NCBI GenBank assembly: GCA_025355995.1
Contig: JANXYQ010000105.1
Span: forward strand, 1 to 64,000
Length of the DNA stretch: 64,000 nucleotides
Origin: Spirochaetaceae bacterium
GTDB lineage: Bacteria > Spirochaetota > Spirochaetia > Treponematales > Rectinemataceae
Direction of reading: 5' to 3'
The translations under genes were made by a program, and so were the position numbers. Below the pieces are notes generated by a model, which had not been told where the DNA came from, did no database searches, and was given only the letters and a program-made list of their open reading frames with translations. Below, piece after piece: positions 32,884-40,658 of this stretch (positions within the stretch are counted from its first letter, which is position 1; every line of letters begins with the position of its first letter).

Positions 32884-33185
32884 CTTTTTTGGCCCCGGCG
32901 AAGGCGGTAAAAAAAAAACGTAAAAGAATACGATTTCCCGATATTATTTTTTCGTATTGTGGTATAGTCGGCATAGAGCAAAGCTACTAAAGGAATCGTA
33001 CGAAAGACTATTCCATCTTTGTACAGGCTAAAACCAGTGCAGGGAAGAAGATACCACACCCGGTACCGTAAGTCGCTCCGCTCCTGCTACATCTTATGCC
33101 GGCTTTGCCGATATATGATGGAGCCAGCTTATCATGGATAAGCTACTATAAAGTCCCGGCAAAAACCGGGCAAAGGAAGTCCCCC
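32884..33185 (+). other. promoter and long structured 5' leader of the RRM gene
   Basis: No protein gene is seen. A TATAGT -10-like hexamer at 32963-32968 lacks a good -35 box. It would give a leader of roughly 210 bases. Two hairpins lie close to the start codon: AGCTTATC/GATAAGCT at 33126-33144 and CCCGG/CCGGG at 33155-33170, the second directly before the ribosome site AAAGGAAG. Confidence 0.4.
33126..33170 (+). promoter_or_regulatory. paired leader hairpins before the RRM start
   Basis: Hairpin 1 is an 8-bp perfect stem with a 3-base loop (33126-33144). Hairpin 2 is a 5-bp stem with a 6-base loop (33155-33170) ending a few bases before the Shine-Dalgarno. The arrangement could gate translation, for example with temperature, as in other RNA-binding-protein leaders. 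Confidence 0.45.
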
Positions 33186-33458
33186 ATGGGCAAGAAAATT
33201 TACGTCGGAAACCTCAGCTACAACACGTACGAGGACGGGCTCCGCGCCCTCTTCCAGAACTACGGCACTGTAGCTTCCGCTAAGATCATCACTGATCGCG
33301 ATTCCGGCCAGTCGAAGGGTTTCGGCTTCGTCGAGATGGGCTCGGACGATGAGGCTCGCGCCGCCATCTCCGCCCTCAACGGCCAGGACCTCGATGGCCG
33401 CGCCCTCAAGGTCAACGAGGCTATGGACAAGCCCCGCCGCGACGACAATCGCTGGTAA
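33186..33458 (+). CDS. RRM-type RNA-binding protein
   Basis: The 90-residue protein is a single RNA recognition motif with RNP2 IYVGNLSY at the N-terminus and RNP1 KGFGFVEM at about residue 45, and a short basic tail (KPRRDDNRW). Bacterial single-RRM proteins of this type bind single-stranded RNA and are often cold-induced. I use the ATG at 33186, which has AAAGGAAG and gives the canonical N-terminus. It has a long structured leader and a perfect terminator, so it is a one-gene unit. Confidence 0.93.
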   Translation: MGKKIYVGNLSYNTYEDGLRALFQNYGTVASAKIITDRDSGQSKGFGFVEMGSDDEARAAISALNGQDLDGRALKVNEAMDKPRRDDNRW

Positions 33459-33484
33459 TTAAACCATTCGCCTAATGGCGAGAA

Positions 33485-33515
33485 AGCCCCCGCGGTTAAC
33501 CGCGGGGGCTTTTTG
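33485..33515 (+). terminator. intrinsic terminator of the RRM gene
   Basis: A perfect 26-base palindrome (AGCCCCCGCGGTT and its complement, 33485-33510) is followed by a run of T residues. Confidence 0.92.
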
Positions 33516-33579
33516 TTGCCCCTGCACCGCCCGGAATTAGCTACATGGTCTTTGCCATTGAAAAAGAAATATCTTTTTA

Positions 33580-33608
33580 TTGAAAGAAATATTCTTTCAA
33601 TGTACAAT
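33580..33608 (+). promoter_or_regulatory. RpiR operator palindrome overlapping a sigma-70 promoter
   Basis: TTGAAAGAA (33580-33588) and TTCTTTCAA (33592-33600) form a perfect inverted repeat with a 3-base centre. The same first arm supplies TTGAAA (33580-33585), which is 17 bases from TACAAT (33603-33608). A weaker imperfect copy (AAAAAGA/TCTTTTT) lies just upstream at 33561-33578. Binding would occlude the promoter. Confidence 0.65.
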
Positions 33609-33618
33609 GCCATCGAAT

Positions 33619-34473
33619 ATGGTAATGGAAGGGAAAAGCTGCCTCGTCCAGATACACGAACTCTACGGCTCCATGAGCGAGAAAGAGCGGAGCATCGCCG
33701 ACGTAATCCTGGCGGCGCCCCGCGAAGCGGTGCACCCGAGCATAGATGAGCTCTCCGACCGCATAGGCGTCTCGGTCTCCACTTTATTCAGGTTCGTTCG
33801 CAAGCTCGGATTCGAGGGCTACCAGCAGTTCCGCATATCTCTCGCCACGGAGACCGTGGAATCGAGCTCCCACTTTTACGAAGCGCCGGTGTGCTCGGCC
33901 GACGGCGACACCGCGGTCTCGGTAGTATTCAAGACGGCGATCGCCGCCCTGGAGCTCACGATGGAGCGGCTCGACCGAGGCGCCCTCGAGAAGGCCGCAG
34001 CCCTCGCGATACGGGCGAGGGGCCTATTCCTCTTCGGCCTCGGCGGCTCTGGCATCGTCGCCAAGGACGCCTACCACAAGCTGCTGCGCGCGGGCATCCG
34101 CTGCTCGGCCCCCGAGGACTTCCATCTCCAGCTCATGGCGGCCTCCCAGGCGGGGCCGGAAGACGCCGCCATCCTCGTATCGCATACGGGAGTCAACAAG
34201 GACGCGCTCGCCGTCGCGGCCGAGCTCAAGCGCTGCGGGGTGCCTCTCATCGCGATCAGCACCTATCCGCGGACGCCGCTGACCAAGCTCGCGGACCTGC
34301 TCCTTCTGTCCGCGGCCCCCTCCTCGCCCTACGCGAGCGAGGCCTTCTCCGCGCGGATCGCCCAGCTGGCCATCGTCGACTCGCTGTACGTCGAGGTGAT
34401 GGAGCTTCTCGGGGAGGGCGGAGTGGGCAACCTGGAATCCATGCGTTCGGTAATAGCGAAGCGAAGGACATAA
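33619..34473 (+). CDS. RpiR/MurR family transcriptional regulator
   Basis: The protein (284 residues from the ATG at 33619) has an N-terminal helix-turn-helix (LSDRIGVSVSTLFRFVRKLGF) and a C-terminal SIS sugar-phosphate isomerase fold (LFLFGLGGSGIVAKDAYHKL, ILVSHTGVNKDAL). It probably binds a phosphorylated sugar. It precedes a PfkB sugar kinase by 9 bases and 6-phosphogluconate dehydrogenase, so it likely controls a sugar-acid pathway and itself. The start is uncertain: an upstream ATG at 33607 overlaps the promoter -10 box, whereas 33619 or 33625 lies just after the predicted transcript start, implying a very short leader. Confidence 0.88.
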   Translation: MVMEGKSCLVQIHELYGSMSEKERSIADVILAAPREAVHPSIDELSDRIGVSVSTLFRFVRKLGFEGYQQFRISLATETVESSSHFYEAPVCSADGDTAVSVVFKTAIAALELTMERLDRGALEKAAALAIRARGLFLFGLGGSGIVAKDAYHKLLRAGIRCSAPEDFHLQLMAASQAGPEDAAILVSHTGVNKDALAVAAELKRCGVPLIAISTYPRTPLTKLADLLLLSAAPSSPYASEAFSARIAQLAIVDSLYVEVMELLGEGGVGNLESMRSVIAKRRT

Positions 34474-34482
34474 GGAGGATAT

Positions 34483-35562
34483 ATGGCTCGATTGCGTATC
34501 TCTGGCGCCGGGGCTGCGAAGCACGATTTCCTCGCCCTGGGCGCGCTCGTCACGAGGCTGGATCCCGGGATCGTCCCCTTCTCGCATGCGGACTCCTACG
34601 ATCTCCACGTCTCGGGAGGGGAGTACAACGTCGCCGCCAACCTCGCCTCCTGCTTCGGCCTGCGTACGGCCGTCGCCAGCGCGATGGTCGAATATCCCAT
34701 CGGCCTGAGGGTGGAAAGGGCGGTCCGGGCTGCGGGCGTGCACCCCTACTACGCGCGATTCGCGCACGACGGCGTCCGCGGTCCCAACATCGCGCAGGTC
34801 TGGAGCGATCGCGGACAGGGCATGCGCGCCCCCGTCGTGTTCTACAACCGGGCCAACGAGGCGGCCGCCCTCTTGGAGCCCGGCAGCTTCGACTGGAAGT
34901 CCATCCTCTCCGGCGGCCTGCGCTGGTTCCATTCGGGGGGCATCTTCTCCGCCCTGTCCGCGACTACGCCCGAGCTGGTGATCGAGGCGATGAAGGCGGC
35001 GCGCGCCGCGGGCGCCGTCGTGTCCTTCGACCTGAACTATAGGGCGAAGCTATGGGGAGGCGGAAGCGCCGCCGCCAGGGCGGTCCTCGAGAGGATCGTG
35101 GAGAACGTGGACGTGCTCGTCGGGAACGAGGAGGACCTCCAGATGGGCCTCGGCCTCAAGGGACCTTCGGTGGAGTCGAGCTCCAAGCTGGACCCCTCGG
35201 CCTTCCTCGGCGCCATGGAGGAAGTGGCGAAGCGCTTCCCCGGCATTTCGGCGGTCGCCACTACCCTGAGGGAGGTGAGGTCGACCAATCGCCACGGCTG
35301 GAGCGCCGTGCTCTGGATGGACGGCGAGAGCTGGACCGCCCCGAGCTGCGAGCTCGACGTCCACGATAGGGTCGGAGGCGGGGACGGCTTCGCGGCCGGC
35401 CTCTTCTATGGCCTGCTCGCCGGGCGCTCGCCCGAGGAGGCCCTGCGGCTCGGCTGGGCTCACGGAGCCCTGCTCACGACCTTCCCGGGGGATACGACGA
35501 TGGCCTCGATCGATCAGGTAGAGTCCCTCGCCAAGGGCGGCTCGGCCCGCATACAGCGCTGA
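34483..35562 (+). CDS. PfkB family sugar kinase (2-keto-3-deoxygluconate kinase-like)
   Basis: The 359-residue protein has the ribokinase-fold signatures: N-terminal FLALGALVTRLDP, substrate segment HVSGGEYNVAANLASCFGL, and catalytic segment HDRVGGGDGFAAGLFYGLL with the base Asp near residue 300. The length and SGGE...NVA pattern fit the KDG kinase branch, which phosphorylates 2-keto-3-deoxygluconate. With an adjacent 6-phosphogluconate dehydrogenase, gluconate or ketogluconate are alternatives. It has a strong ribosome site (GGAGGATAT) and is cotranscribed with the RpiR regulator. Confidence 0.78.
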   Translation: MARLRISGAGAAKHDFLALGALVTRLDPGIVPFSHADSYDLHVSGGEYNVAANLASCFGLRTAVASAMVEYPIGLRVERAVRAAGVHPYYARFAHDGVRGPNIAQVWSDRGQGMRAPVVFYNRANEAAALLEPGSFDWKSILSGGLRWFHSGGIFSALSATTPELVIEAMKAARAAGAVVSFDLNYRAKLWGGGSAAARAVLERIVENVDVLVGNEEDLQMGLGLKGPSVESSSKLDPSAFLGAMEEVAKRFPGISAVATTLREVRSTNRHGWSAVLWMDGESWTAPSCELDVHDRVGGGDGFAAGLFYGLLAGRSPEEALRLGWAHGALLTTFPGDTTMASIDQVESLAKGGSARIQR

Positions 35563-35586
35563 AGCCTCTATAATACAGGAGAAGAC

Positions 35587-37041
35587 ATGAAAGCCGACAT
35601 CGGACTGATAGGCCTCGCGGTGATGGGCCAGAATCTCGTCCTCAACATGAACGACCACGGCTTCGCCGTGGCGGTCTACAACCGGTCGCCCGATGTGACC
35701 GATTCCTTCCTCGCGACGGCGGCGGCGGGGCGGAGGACGATCACGGGGACGAAGAGCCTCGAGGCCCTCGTCGCCTCCCTCGCACGGCCCCGCAAGATAA
35801 TGCTCCTGATCAAGGCCGGCGCGGCGGTCGACGACACGATCTCCAAGCTCTCGCCCTACCTCGAGGCGGGCGACTGCATAATCGACGGGGGCAACTCCAA
35901 CTTCGAGGACACGGTCAGGCGCTCGAGGGAGCTCTCCACCCGCGGCCTCCTCTTCGTCGGCTCGGGCGTCTCGGGCGGCGAGGAGGGAGCGCGCCACGGC
36001 CCCTCGATGATGCCCGGCGGGGACGCCGCCGCCTGGCCCCTCATCCGGCCGATCTTCGAGGCCATCACCGCCAAGACCGCCTCCGGCGAGCCCTGCTGCG
36101 CCTGGATGGGGCCGGAAGGCTCCGGCCACTTCGTGAAGATGGTGCATAACGGCATCGAGTACGGAGACATGGAGCTCATCGCTGAGACTTACCAGCTCCT
36201 CCGCGACGCCTATTCCCAGGAGGCCGGAGAAATGGCCCGGACCTTCTCGGCCTGGAACCGGACCGAGCTGGACTCGTACTTGGTCGAGATAACCGCCGCC
36301 ATCCTGGCTGCCAAGGACGCCGACGGCTCCCCGCTGGTAGAGAAGATCCTCGACGCCGCCGGCCAAAAGGGAACCGGCAAGTGGGCCAGCCAGTCGGCCC
36401 TCGACGCCGGCATCCCCCTTACCCTCATCTCGGAGGCCGTCTTCGCTCGGGCCCTCTCGGCCCTGGTCGACGAGCGCGCCGCCGCGTCGGCCATCCTCAA
36501 GGGACCCGCTTCGACGGTCCCGCGGCAAGCGACGCCCGCCGCGCTCGAGGATTTGCGCAAGGCCCTCCTCGCCGCCAAGGTCGTCTCCTACGCCCAGGGC
36601 TTCATGCTGATGCGGGAGGTCGGCTCCGAGCGGGGATGGAGGCTCGACCACGGGGCGATCGCGCGCACCTGGCGCGGCGGCTGCATCATTCGCTCGGCGT
36701 TCCTCGACCGCATCAAGGAGGCCTTCGACCGAGACGCCGACCTGGCCTGCCTGCTCGTCGATCCCTACTTCGCCGGGCTTCTCGCCGATTGCCAGCTCTC
36801 CCTGCGGCGCGTCATCGCCCTCGCCGCCGAGAGCGGGACTCCGGCGCCCGCGCTCTCCGCGGCCCTCGCCTTCTACGATGGATATCGCTGCGCGAGGCTT
36901 CCCGCCAACCTCCTACAGGCTCAGCGCGACTATTTCGGCGCCCATACCTACGAGCGGGTCGACCGCCCGAGGGGCGAGTTCCATCATACGGACTGGACGG
37001 GTTCGGGGGGGAGCGCCACGTCGAAGGCCTACAACGCCTAG
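35587..37041 (+). CDS. gnd: 6-phosphogluconate dehydrogenase, decarboxylating
   Basis: The 484-residue protein is complete: Rossmann NADP domain with GLIGLAVMGQNLVLNMNDHG and YNRSPD, then the helical domain with catalytic Lys and Asn in HFVKMVHNGIEYGDMELIAE, GKGTGKW-like GQKGTGKWASQSALD, RGGCIIRS, and the tail ERVDRPRGEFHHTDW. It oxidises 6-phosphogluconate to ribulose-5-phosphate, CO2 and NADPH. It has ribosome site GGAGAAG and follows the PfkB kinase by 24 bases, ending the RpiR-controlled operon. It is the intact counterpart of the domain-only gene at 3135-4028. Confidence 0.96.
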   Translation: MKADIGLIGLAVMGQNLVLNMNDHGFAVAVYNRSPDVTDSFLATAAAGRRTITGTKSLEALVASLARPRKIMLLIKAGAAVDDTISKLSPYLEAGDCIIDGGNSNFEDTVRRSRELSTRGLLFVGSGVSGGEEGARHGPSMMPGGDAAAWPLIRPIFEAITAKTASGEPCCAWMGPEGSGHFVKMVHNGIEYGDMELIAETYQLLRDAYSQEAGEMARTFSAWNRTELDSYLVEITAAILAAKDADGSPLVEKILDAAGQKGTGKWASQSALDAGIPLTLISEAVFARALSALVDERAAASAILKGPASTVPRQATPAALEDLRKALLAAKVVSYAQGFMLMREVGSERGWRLDHGAIARTWRGGCIIRSAFLDRIKEAFDRDADLACLLVDPYFAGLLADCQLSLRRVIALAAESGTPAPALSAALAFYDGYRCARLPANLLQAQRDYFGAHTYERVDRPRGEFHHTDWTGSGGSATSKAYNA

Positions 37042-37043
37042 TG

Positions 37044-37076
37044 GGTTGTTGAAATGCTTCGAGTATTTCAACAACC
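37044..37076. terminator. stem-loop between convergent gnd and DUF1456 genes
   Basis: GGTTGTTGAAAT (37044-37055) and ATTTCAACAACC (37065-37076) form a perfect 12-bp stem with a 9-base loop. There is no T tract on either side, so it may protect mRNA ends or act as a weak bidirectional terminator. Confidence 0.5.
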
Positions 37077-37078
37077 TG

Positions 37079-37549
37079 TTAGGCCCTGTATTTCGCCGTG
37101 AGGCCGACGAGGAAATTCCTGAGGAACTGGTCGCCGCAGGCCCGGAAATTGGGATGCCCCTGCTTCCTGAAGAGGGCGGTGAGCTCCGGTTTCGAGAGCT
37201 CGACTCCCGCGAGGGCCATGATCGATATGATGTCCTCGTCCTTCAATTCCAGCGCTATCCGTATGCTCTTCAGGATGTCGTTGTTGCCGAGTCGCGGGGC
37301 GTGGGGCTTCGCCGCCGGCTGGCCTTTGCCCTCCCTCCTGCCGCGGCGGCTTATCACGAGGCCTTCGAGGAATCGGGCCGCCACGGCGTCGCCGCACTCC
37401 GCATAGCCCTCCACGTCCTCTTTCTTGAAAATGCTCTCGAGCTCGCCCTTCGGGATATCGTAGCCGGCCAGCTTGAACAGCTCCGCGACCCTGAGGTCAG
37501 TGATGTTGAGCGCGTACCTGAGCCTTCTCAGGACGTCGTTATTGATCAT
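37079..37549 (-). CDS. DUF1456 family protein (YehS-like)
   Basis: The 156-residue protein has two similar 65-residue repeats. The first contains NNDVLRRLRYALNITDLRVAEL and the second NNDILKSIRIALELKDEDIISI, each ending in a CGD...FL motif (ECGDAVAARFL; ACGDQFLRNFL). This two-repeat pattern is characteristic of the DUF1456 family, of unknown function. It follows rsmH on the same strand by 15 bases. A strong ribosome site (GGAGAAAAC) supports the ATG at 37549. Confidence 0.88.
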   Translation of the reverse strand: MINNDVLRRLRYALNITDLRVAELFKLAGYDIPKGELESIFKKEDVEGYAECGDAVAARFLEGLVISRRGRREGKGQPAAKPHAPRLGNNDILKSIRIALELKDEDIISIMALAGVELSKPELTALFRKQGHPNFRACGDQFLRNFLVGLTAKYRA

Positions 37550-37564
37550 GTTTTCTCCATCGTC

Positions 37565-38662
37565 TTACGCGGAATGGATGTTACGCGAACGTTCGGCGTC
37601 GGCAGACCGAATGGCAGGCGAAGCCGACCGTACTGCCCAGCGGAGCTTGGCCGAGGTCGAGCGCGGGTTACCGTACTGCTCCTCGCGGCTCGCCCGGATG
37701 GGCTCCTGGGCTACCGACGCATAGAGGCCCGCCTCGAGGCCCGAGCGAAAGGCGGCCTCCACTCGCCGGTCCTCCCCCGAGTGGAAGCAGAGGATCGCCG
37801 CCCTGGCGCCGGCCTTGAGGCAGGAGGGGAGGTCGGCGAGGAGGCGATCGAGGGAGGCGAACTCGCCGTTCACTTCGATGCGTATGGCCTGGAAGGCCCG
37901 GCGGAGCGTCCGCTGCATGGCGGGATCCTTGAAGGAGGGGGAGGGGAAGGCCGAGAGGATCGCCTCGGCCAGGTCGCGCGTCGTGGCGAGAGCGCCGCGG
38001 CGAAGCGAAACGGCCCGGGCGATCTCCGCCGCCGCCGACTCGTCCGCGTTCGCCTTCAGTATGTCGCATAACGCGCCTTCGCCGATCCGCGCCAGGTAGT
38101 CGCGCGCCGATTCTCCGCCCTCCCGATCCATCCGCATGTCCAGCGGGCCTCGGCGCTTGAAGCTGAAGCCGCGGTCGGGATCGTCTATCTGCATCGAGGA
38201 GACGCCGAGGTCGGCCAGGAACAGGTCGACGCCGGCCAGCCCCGCGTCCTCGACGACCTCCGCGAGGCGGGAGAAATTGGCGTGCACGGGAACGAAGGCG
38301 CCCTCGGGGATGCCCGCGTCAGCGAGCCTGCGCGCCGTCCTCGGAAGCTCGTCCGAGTCGAGGTCGAAGCCGAATAGGCGGCCTCCGGGCAGGACCGCCC
38401 TGAGCAGTTCCCGGGCGTGGCCGCCGTAGCCGAGCGTGGCATCGACCACGATCTCGCCGGGCTTCGGGCAGAGGGCCTCGAGCACTTCCTTGACGCAGAT
38501 GGACCTGTGGCTCCCGGCCGGGGTGTCGCCGCGGGCGAGCACCTTCTCGACGTCGCCGCGGTAGGCCTCGGGGTTCCGTTCCTTGTATTTCTCGGAAAAG
38601 CTCCGGGGATGGTTGCCCCGGTAGCGCTTGCGGCGGACGTGCCGCCCCGCGTCGTCGCTCAT
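37565..38662 (-). CDS. rsmH: 16S rRNA (cytosine-1402 N4) methyltransferase
   Basis: The 365-residue enzyme has an AdoMet site in VVDATLGYGGHARELLRAV, LFGFDLDSDEL, LADLGVSSMQIDDPDRGFSF and the C-terminal SFHSGEDRRVE-like FHSGEDRRVEAAF. It methylates C1402 in the decoding centre of the 30S subunit. There is a basic N-terminal extension of about 50 residues (RRKRYRGNHPRSFSEKYKERN) not found in most RsmH proteins. The gene is outside the usual division-wall cluster and is paired with a DUF1456 gene. Confidence 0.93.
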   Translation of the reverse strand: MSDDAGRHVRRKRYRGNHPRSFSEKYKERNPEAYRGDVEKVLARGDTPAGSHRSICVKEVLEALCPKPGEIVVDATLGYGGHARELLRAVLPGGRLFGFDLDSDELPRTARRLADAGIPEGAFVPVHANFSRLAEVVEDAGLAGVDLFLADLGVSSMQIDDPDRGFSFKRRGPLDMRMDREGGESARDYLARIGEGALCDILKANADESAAAEIARAVSLRRGALATTRDLAEAILSAFPSPSFKDPAMQRTLRRAFQAIRIEVNGEFASLDRLLADLPSCLKAGARAAILCFHSGEDRRVEAAFRSGLEAGLYASVAQEPIRASREEQYGNPRSTSAKLRWAVRSASPAIRSADAERSRNIHSA

Positions 38663-39017
38663 GGTCCCTCGTTTTCCCCTCTAGGATAGCCGAAGGCCCT
38701 CGAAATTCCTAGGCATTCGCGGCCGGCGGATTGATGGCGGGAGTCGGGGTAGTACTATTAGGCTCGGGGGAGAAAAGGGAGGTAGCGCTGCGAAGACCAT
38801 CCTCCTTAGGGGGTATCGGGTACTGTGCGCGCGCAGCGACGACGAGGCGGTGTCGGCGGCGCGGGCCGCCGCCGCCCTCCGGGACGCGGCGGTCCGGATC
38901 GAGAGCGACGGGGGGACGAGGGTATCGCTGGCCTTCGAGCGCTAGGGCGCCTTCGCGCGTGGATAGAAAAAGCCGCCCGGGTTACCCCGGGCGGCCGCGA
39001 TGGCGAGCCGGCCCGCC
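38663..39017. other. intergenic stretch with coding-like segment but no identified gene
   Basis: On the plus strand a promoter-like TTGATG (38733-38738), 16 bases, TACTAT precedes GGGAGG at 38778. A frame running to a stop at 38943-38945 encodes TILLRGYRVLCARSDDEAVS and more acidic/basic sequence ending in VSLAFER, but it has no ATG, GTG or TTG start. A different frame uses an ATG at 38731 but becomes arginine-rich junk. The terminator of 39018-40349 lies at 38967-38995. Confidence 0.3.
38967..38995 (-). terminator. intrinsic terminator of the 39018-40349 gene
   Basis: GCCGCCCGGG and CCCGGGCGGC pair over 10 bp with a 4-base loop, and on the minus strand a TTTTT run follows. It starts 22 bases after the stop codon. 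Confidence 0.9.
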
Positions 39018-40349
39018 TTATTTCAGCTTGAACTTCTTGCAGAAATCGTCCAGCACCTCGACCAGGTCGGGCTTGCCGATCTCCTGGAGGTCGTAGCCGA
39101 CCTTGACCGTGGGCTTGTTGATCTTGACGATGCGGTTGAGGTCTATCGGCGTGGCGATCACCACGGTGTCGCAGTCGGTCGCGTTGATCGTGGCCTCGAG
39201 GTCCTTCACCTGCTGGTCGCCGTAGCCCATCGCGGGCAACAGCGTGCCTATGTTCGGGTAAGTGGCGAAGGTCTCCTTGAGGCGGCCTACGGTGTAGGGG
39301 CGGGGATCGACGAGCTGCTTGGCGCCGAACTTGCGCGCCGCCACGACGCCGGCCCCGATCTTCATGTGGCCGTGGGTGAGCGTCGGGCCGTCCTCGACAA
39401 CCAGCACCCGCTTGCCCTTGATCAGCTCGGGATGGTCCACGCTGATGGGGGAGGCGCCGTCTATCACGATGGCCTTGGGATTTATGCGCTCGATGCTCTC
39501 GCGGACGGTCTGGATGCCCTCAGGGGAAGCCGAGTCGATCTTGTTGATGACGATGACGTCGGCCATCCGCAGCGTGCACTCGCCGGGATAGAAGGACGTC
39601 TCGTTGCCGGGGCGGTGGGGGTCGGCCACGGTGATCATCAGGTCCTGCTTGTAGAAGGGGAAGTCGTTGTTGCCGCCGTCCCAGAGGATGACATCGGCCT
39701 CCTTCTCGGCCTCGCGGAGGATGGCCTCGTAGTCGACGCCCGCGTAGATCACGTTGCCGCGCACGACGTGGGGCTCGTACTCCTCCATCTCCTCGATGGT
39801 GCACTTGTGCTTCTTGAGGTCCTCGACCGTGGCGAAGCGCTGCACCTTCTGAGCGACGAGGTCGCCGTAGGGCATCGGATGGCGGATGGCGACGACCTTG
39901 AGTCCCCTGGCCATCAGCATCTGCGCGATCTTGCGCGAGGTCTGGGACTTGCCCGCGCCCGTGCGGACGGCGCCGACCGCGATCACCGGCTTGGTGGACT
40001 TGATCTGCGTGTCCTTGGGCCCGAGGAGGGTGAAGGAGGCACCCGCCGCGTTGACGATCGCGGAAACGCCCATGACATGGGAGTAGGGCACGTCGGAATA
40101 GGAGAAGACGCACTCGTCGACCCCGAGCTCCCTGATGAGCCTCGGGAGATCGGCCTCGAGATGGATGGGGATGCCGGCGGGGTAGAGCTTGCCCGCGAGC
40201 TCGGCCGGGTACTTGCGGCCGGCGATGTCCGGAATCTGCGCCGCGGTGAAGGCCACGACCTCGTACGCCTCGTTGTCCCGGTAGCGCGTGTTGAAATTGT
40301 GGAAATCGCGGCCCGCCGCCCCGATGATGATGATCTTTCTCTTCGCCAT
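39018..40349 (-). CDS. cyclic 2,3-diphosphoglycerate synthase-like GTPase
   Basis: The 443-residue protein starts KIIIIGAAGRDFHNFNTRY and has a P-loop VGAVRTGAGKSQTSRK near residue 130, GNNDFPFYKQDLMITVADP and VIVINKIDSASPEG (guanine-binding NKID). These match proteins annotated as cyclic 2,3-diphosphoglycerate synthase. In methanogens that enzyme makes an osmolyte; the bacterial role is uncertain. It is divergent from arginine deiminase; bacterial members often sit with arginine deiminase pathway or carbamate kinase genes, so a role near carbamoyl-phosphate metabolism is possible. It has a strong terminator and probably forms a single-gene unit. Confidence 0.82.
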   Translation of the reverse strand: MAKRKIIIIGAAGRDFHNFNTRYRDNEAYEVVAFTAAQIPDIAGRKYPAELAGKLYPAGIPIHLEADLPRLIRELGVDECVFSYSDVPYSHVMGVSAIVNAAGASFTLLGPKDTQIKSTKPVIAVGAVRTGAGKSQTSRKIAQMLMARGLKVVAIRHPMPYGDLVAQKVQRFATVEDLKKHKCTIEEMEEYEPHVVRGNVIYAGVDYEAILREAEKEADVILWDGGNNDFPFYKQDLMITVADPHRPGNETSFYPGECTLRMADVIVINKIDSASPEGIQTVRESIERINPKAIVIDGASPISVDHPELIKGKRVLVVEDGPTLTHGHMKIGAGVVAARKFGAKQLVDPRPYTVGRLKETFATYPNIGTLLPAMGYGDQQVKDLEATINATDCDTVVIATPIDLNRIVKINKPTVKVGYDLQEIGKPDLVEVLDDFCKKFKLK

Positions 40350-40583
40350 TCGCGTCCCCCGTTATGTGCTGGATCCACGGGTTCACTGACCCGTCCGGGT
40401 CAATATGGCCCTAGGGAACGAGAATAGGAACTCCTTCGGAGGGCTGTCAAGAATGGTTTTTCCGGCGGGGGAGGCCCGCCATAACGCGTTTTGGATGAGT
40501 ATGCACCGATCGTCCCGCTAACCTGAATATTATGCGCGAAGGCGAGGCAGGAACCGATTTATATGCATATATCGACCGGATGC

Positions 40584-40602
40584 GAATTATTTCAAATAAT
40601 TC
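40584..40602. promoter_or_regulatory. 19-bp perfect palindrome upstream of arcA
   Basis: GAATTATTT and AAATAATTC flank a single C. Size, AT-rich arms and position are those of a regulator operator, possibly an ArgR-type box. Confidence 0.55.
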
Positions 40603-40605
40603 TCC

Positions 40606-40637
40606 CGGGCCCCCGATCTGTTGCAGGGCGGGGCCCG
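40606..40637 (+). promoter_or_regulatory. GC-rich hairpin abutting an arcA start codon
   Basis: CGGGCCCC (40606-40613) and GGGGCCCG (40630-40637) pair perfectly around a 16-base loop; the next base begins an in-frame ATG at 40638. Confidence 0.5.
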
Positions 40638-40658
40638 ATGCGGTACATTCGCGGGACG

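Larger units (their letters stand above)
40350..40658. other. divergent control region of the GTPase and arginine deiminase genes
   Basis: The region holds no gene. It contains a small GACCC/GGGTC hairpin near 40388-40401, a 19-base perfect palindrome (40584-40602) and an 8-bp GC-rich hairpin (40606-40637), both described separately. AT-rich stretches at 40555-40605 are likely promoter DNA for arcA. Confidence 0.5.

Noticed and set aside
33607-33609. RpiR start at the most upstream ATG
   Set aside because: It overlaps the TACAAT -10 box of the best promoter and has no ribosome site; later ATGs fit the family's N-terminus better.
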